Assembly (NCBI GenBank): GCA_019843655.1
Contig: JACDQD010000011.1
Location: forward strand, 9,528,604-9,592,603
Direction of reading: 5' to 3'
From: Lethocerus indicus
Lineage: Eukaryota > Arthropoda > Insecta > Hemiptera > Belostomatidae
DNA: 64,000 nucleotides
Positions 63,793 through 64,000 of this stretch are shown piece by piece (the first letter of the stretch is position 1; each line of letters opens with the position of its first letter). The translations under genes and the position numbers were made by a program. The notes below the pieces were generated by a model. The model was not told where the DNA came from. It did no database searches and worked only from the letters and a program-made list of their open reading frames with translations.

Positions 63793-64000
63793 CTGTAAAC
63801 AGTCAATCCTTTACTTCAATTTTAATTAAAAAAAAAAAAAACAGGGCGTGGATTACACAATATTGTCCATGTAACAGTACACTGTTGCCTTTAACAAAGT
63901 ACATATAACATTCTATGCTAAGAAAGTATTTACAAATGGCTATTTTCACTTTTTTGCTAATAAGCATTTTTAAGTACTATAGTATAAAATATGACTCAAT
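63793..64000. other. Right edge of the window, THOC7 intron
   Basis: AT-rich sequence with an A-run at 63828-63841. Given the splice acceptor at 63793-63794 it is the intron before the first visible THOC7 exon. Confidence 0.6.

Overview
The window is nuclear DNA of an animal and almost certainly an insect. Genes are split by GT-AG introns. One encodes a ZAD-type C2H2 zinc-finger protein, an arthropod-typical family. The non-genic DNA carries remnants of piggyBac-type, mariner, hAT-like and Jockey-type elements plus AT, AG and AC microsatellites. The species cannot be fixed from sequence alone; a hemipteran or related order is only a guess.

Layout, left to right. (1) 1-13.3 kb has no convincing exon. 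It is probably the 5' intron or upstream DNA of the next gene. (2) 13.3-17.6 kb, + strand: five 3' exons of an SLC16-type monocarboxylate transporter whose N-terminal exon lies off the left edge or was missed. (3) 17.6-23.8 kb: AT-rich flank with a hAT-like MITE. (4) 23.8-25.9 kb, - strand: complete ZAD zinc-finger gene. A possible orphan first exon lies at 26.56 kb on the + strand. (5) 26.6-40.9 kb: transposon-rich DNA with a mariner relic, Jockey 3' ends, a foldback repeat and five piggyBac-like MITEs. (6) 40.9-49.1 kb, + strand: complete four-exon gene for a secreted Gly/Ser/Tyr-rich repeat protein with a TATA promoter and a foldback element in its last long intron. (7) 49.4-50.5 kb: a large inverted repeat carrying clustered CTCF-like motifs. 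(8) 51.2-58.5 kb, - strand: nine-exon Cep295/Ana1-like centriole gene. (9) 59.0-61.3 kb, + strand: complete five-exon ALKBH6 gene, divergent from Cep295. (10) 62.1-63.8 kb, - strand: the two 3' exons of THOC7, convergent with ALKBH6 and running off the right edge.

The genes do not form one pathway. Cep295, ALKBH6 and THOC7 are housekeeping genes packed tightly in AT-rich DNA. The transporter and the secreted-protein gene have GC-rich exons in a more GC-balanced, repeat-laden setting. The coding parts of the transporter, zinc-finger and secreted-protein genes contain single-base frame breaks that all look like missing bases in G/C-rich runs. Cep295, ALKBH6 and THOC7 are intact. This pattern points to consensus errors rather than three pseudogenes.

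The most unusual structure is the roughly 1 kb inverted repeat at 49.4-50.5 kb. Each arm holds three near-identical copies of a CCGCTAGATGGCG motif, close to the CTCF core, arranged divergently between two convergent genes.
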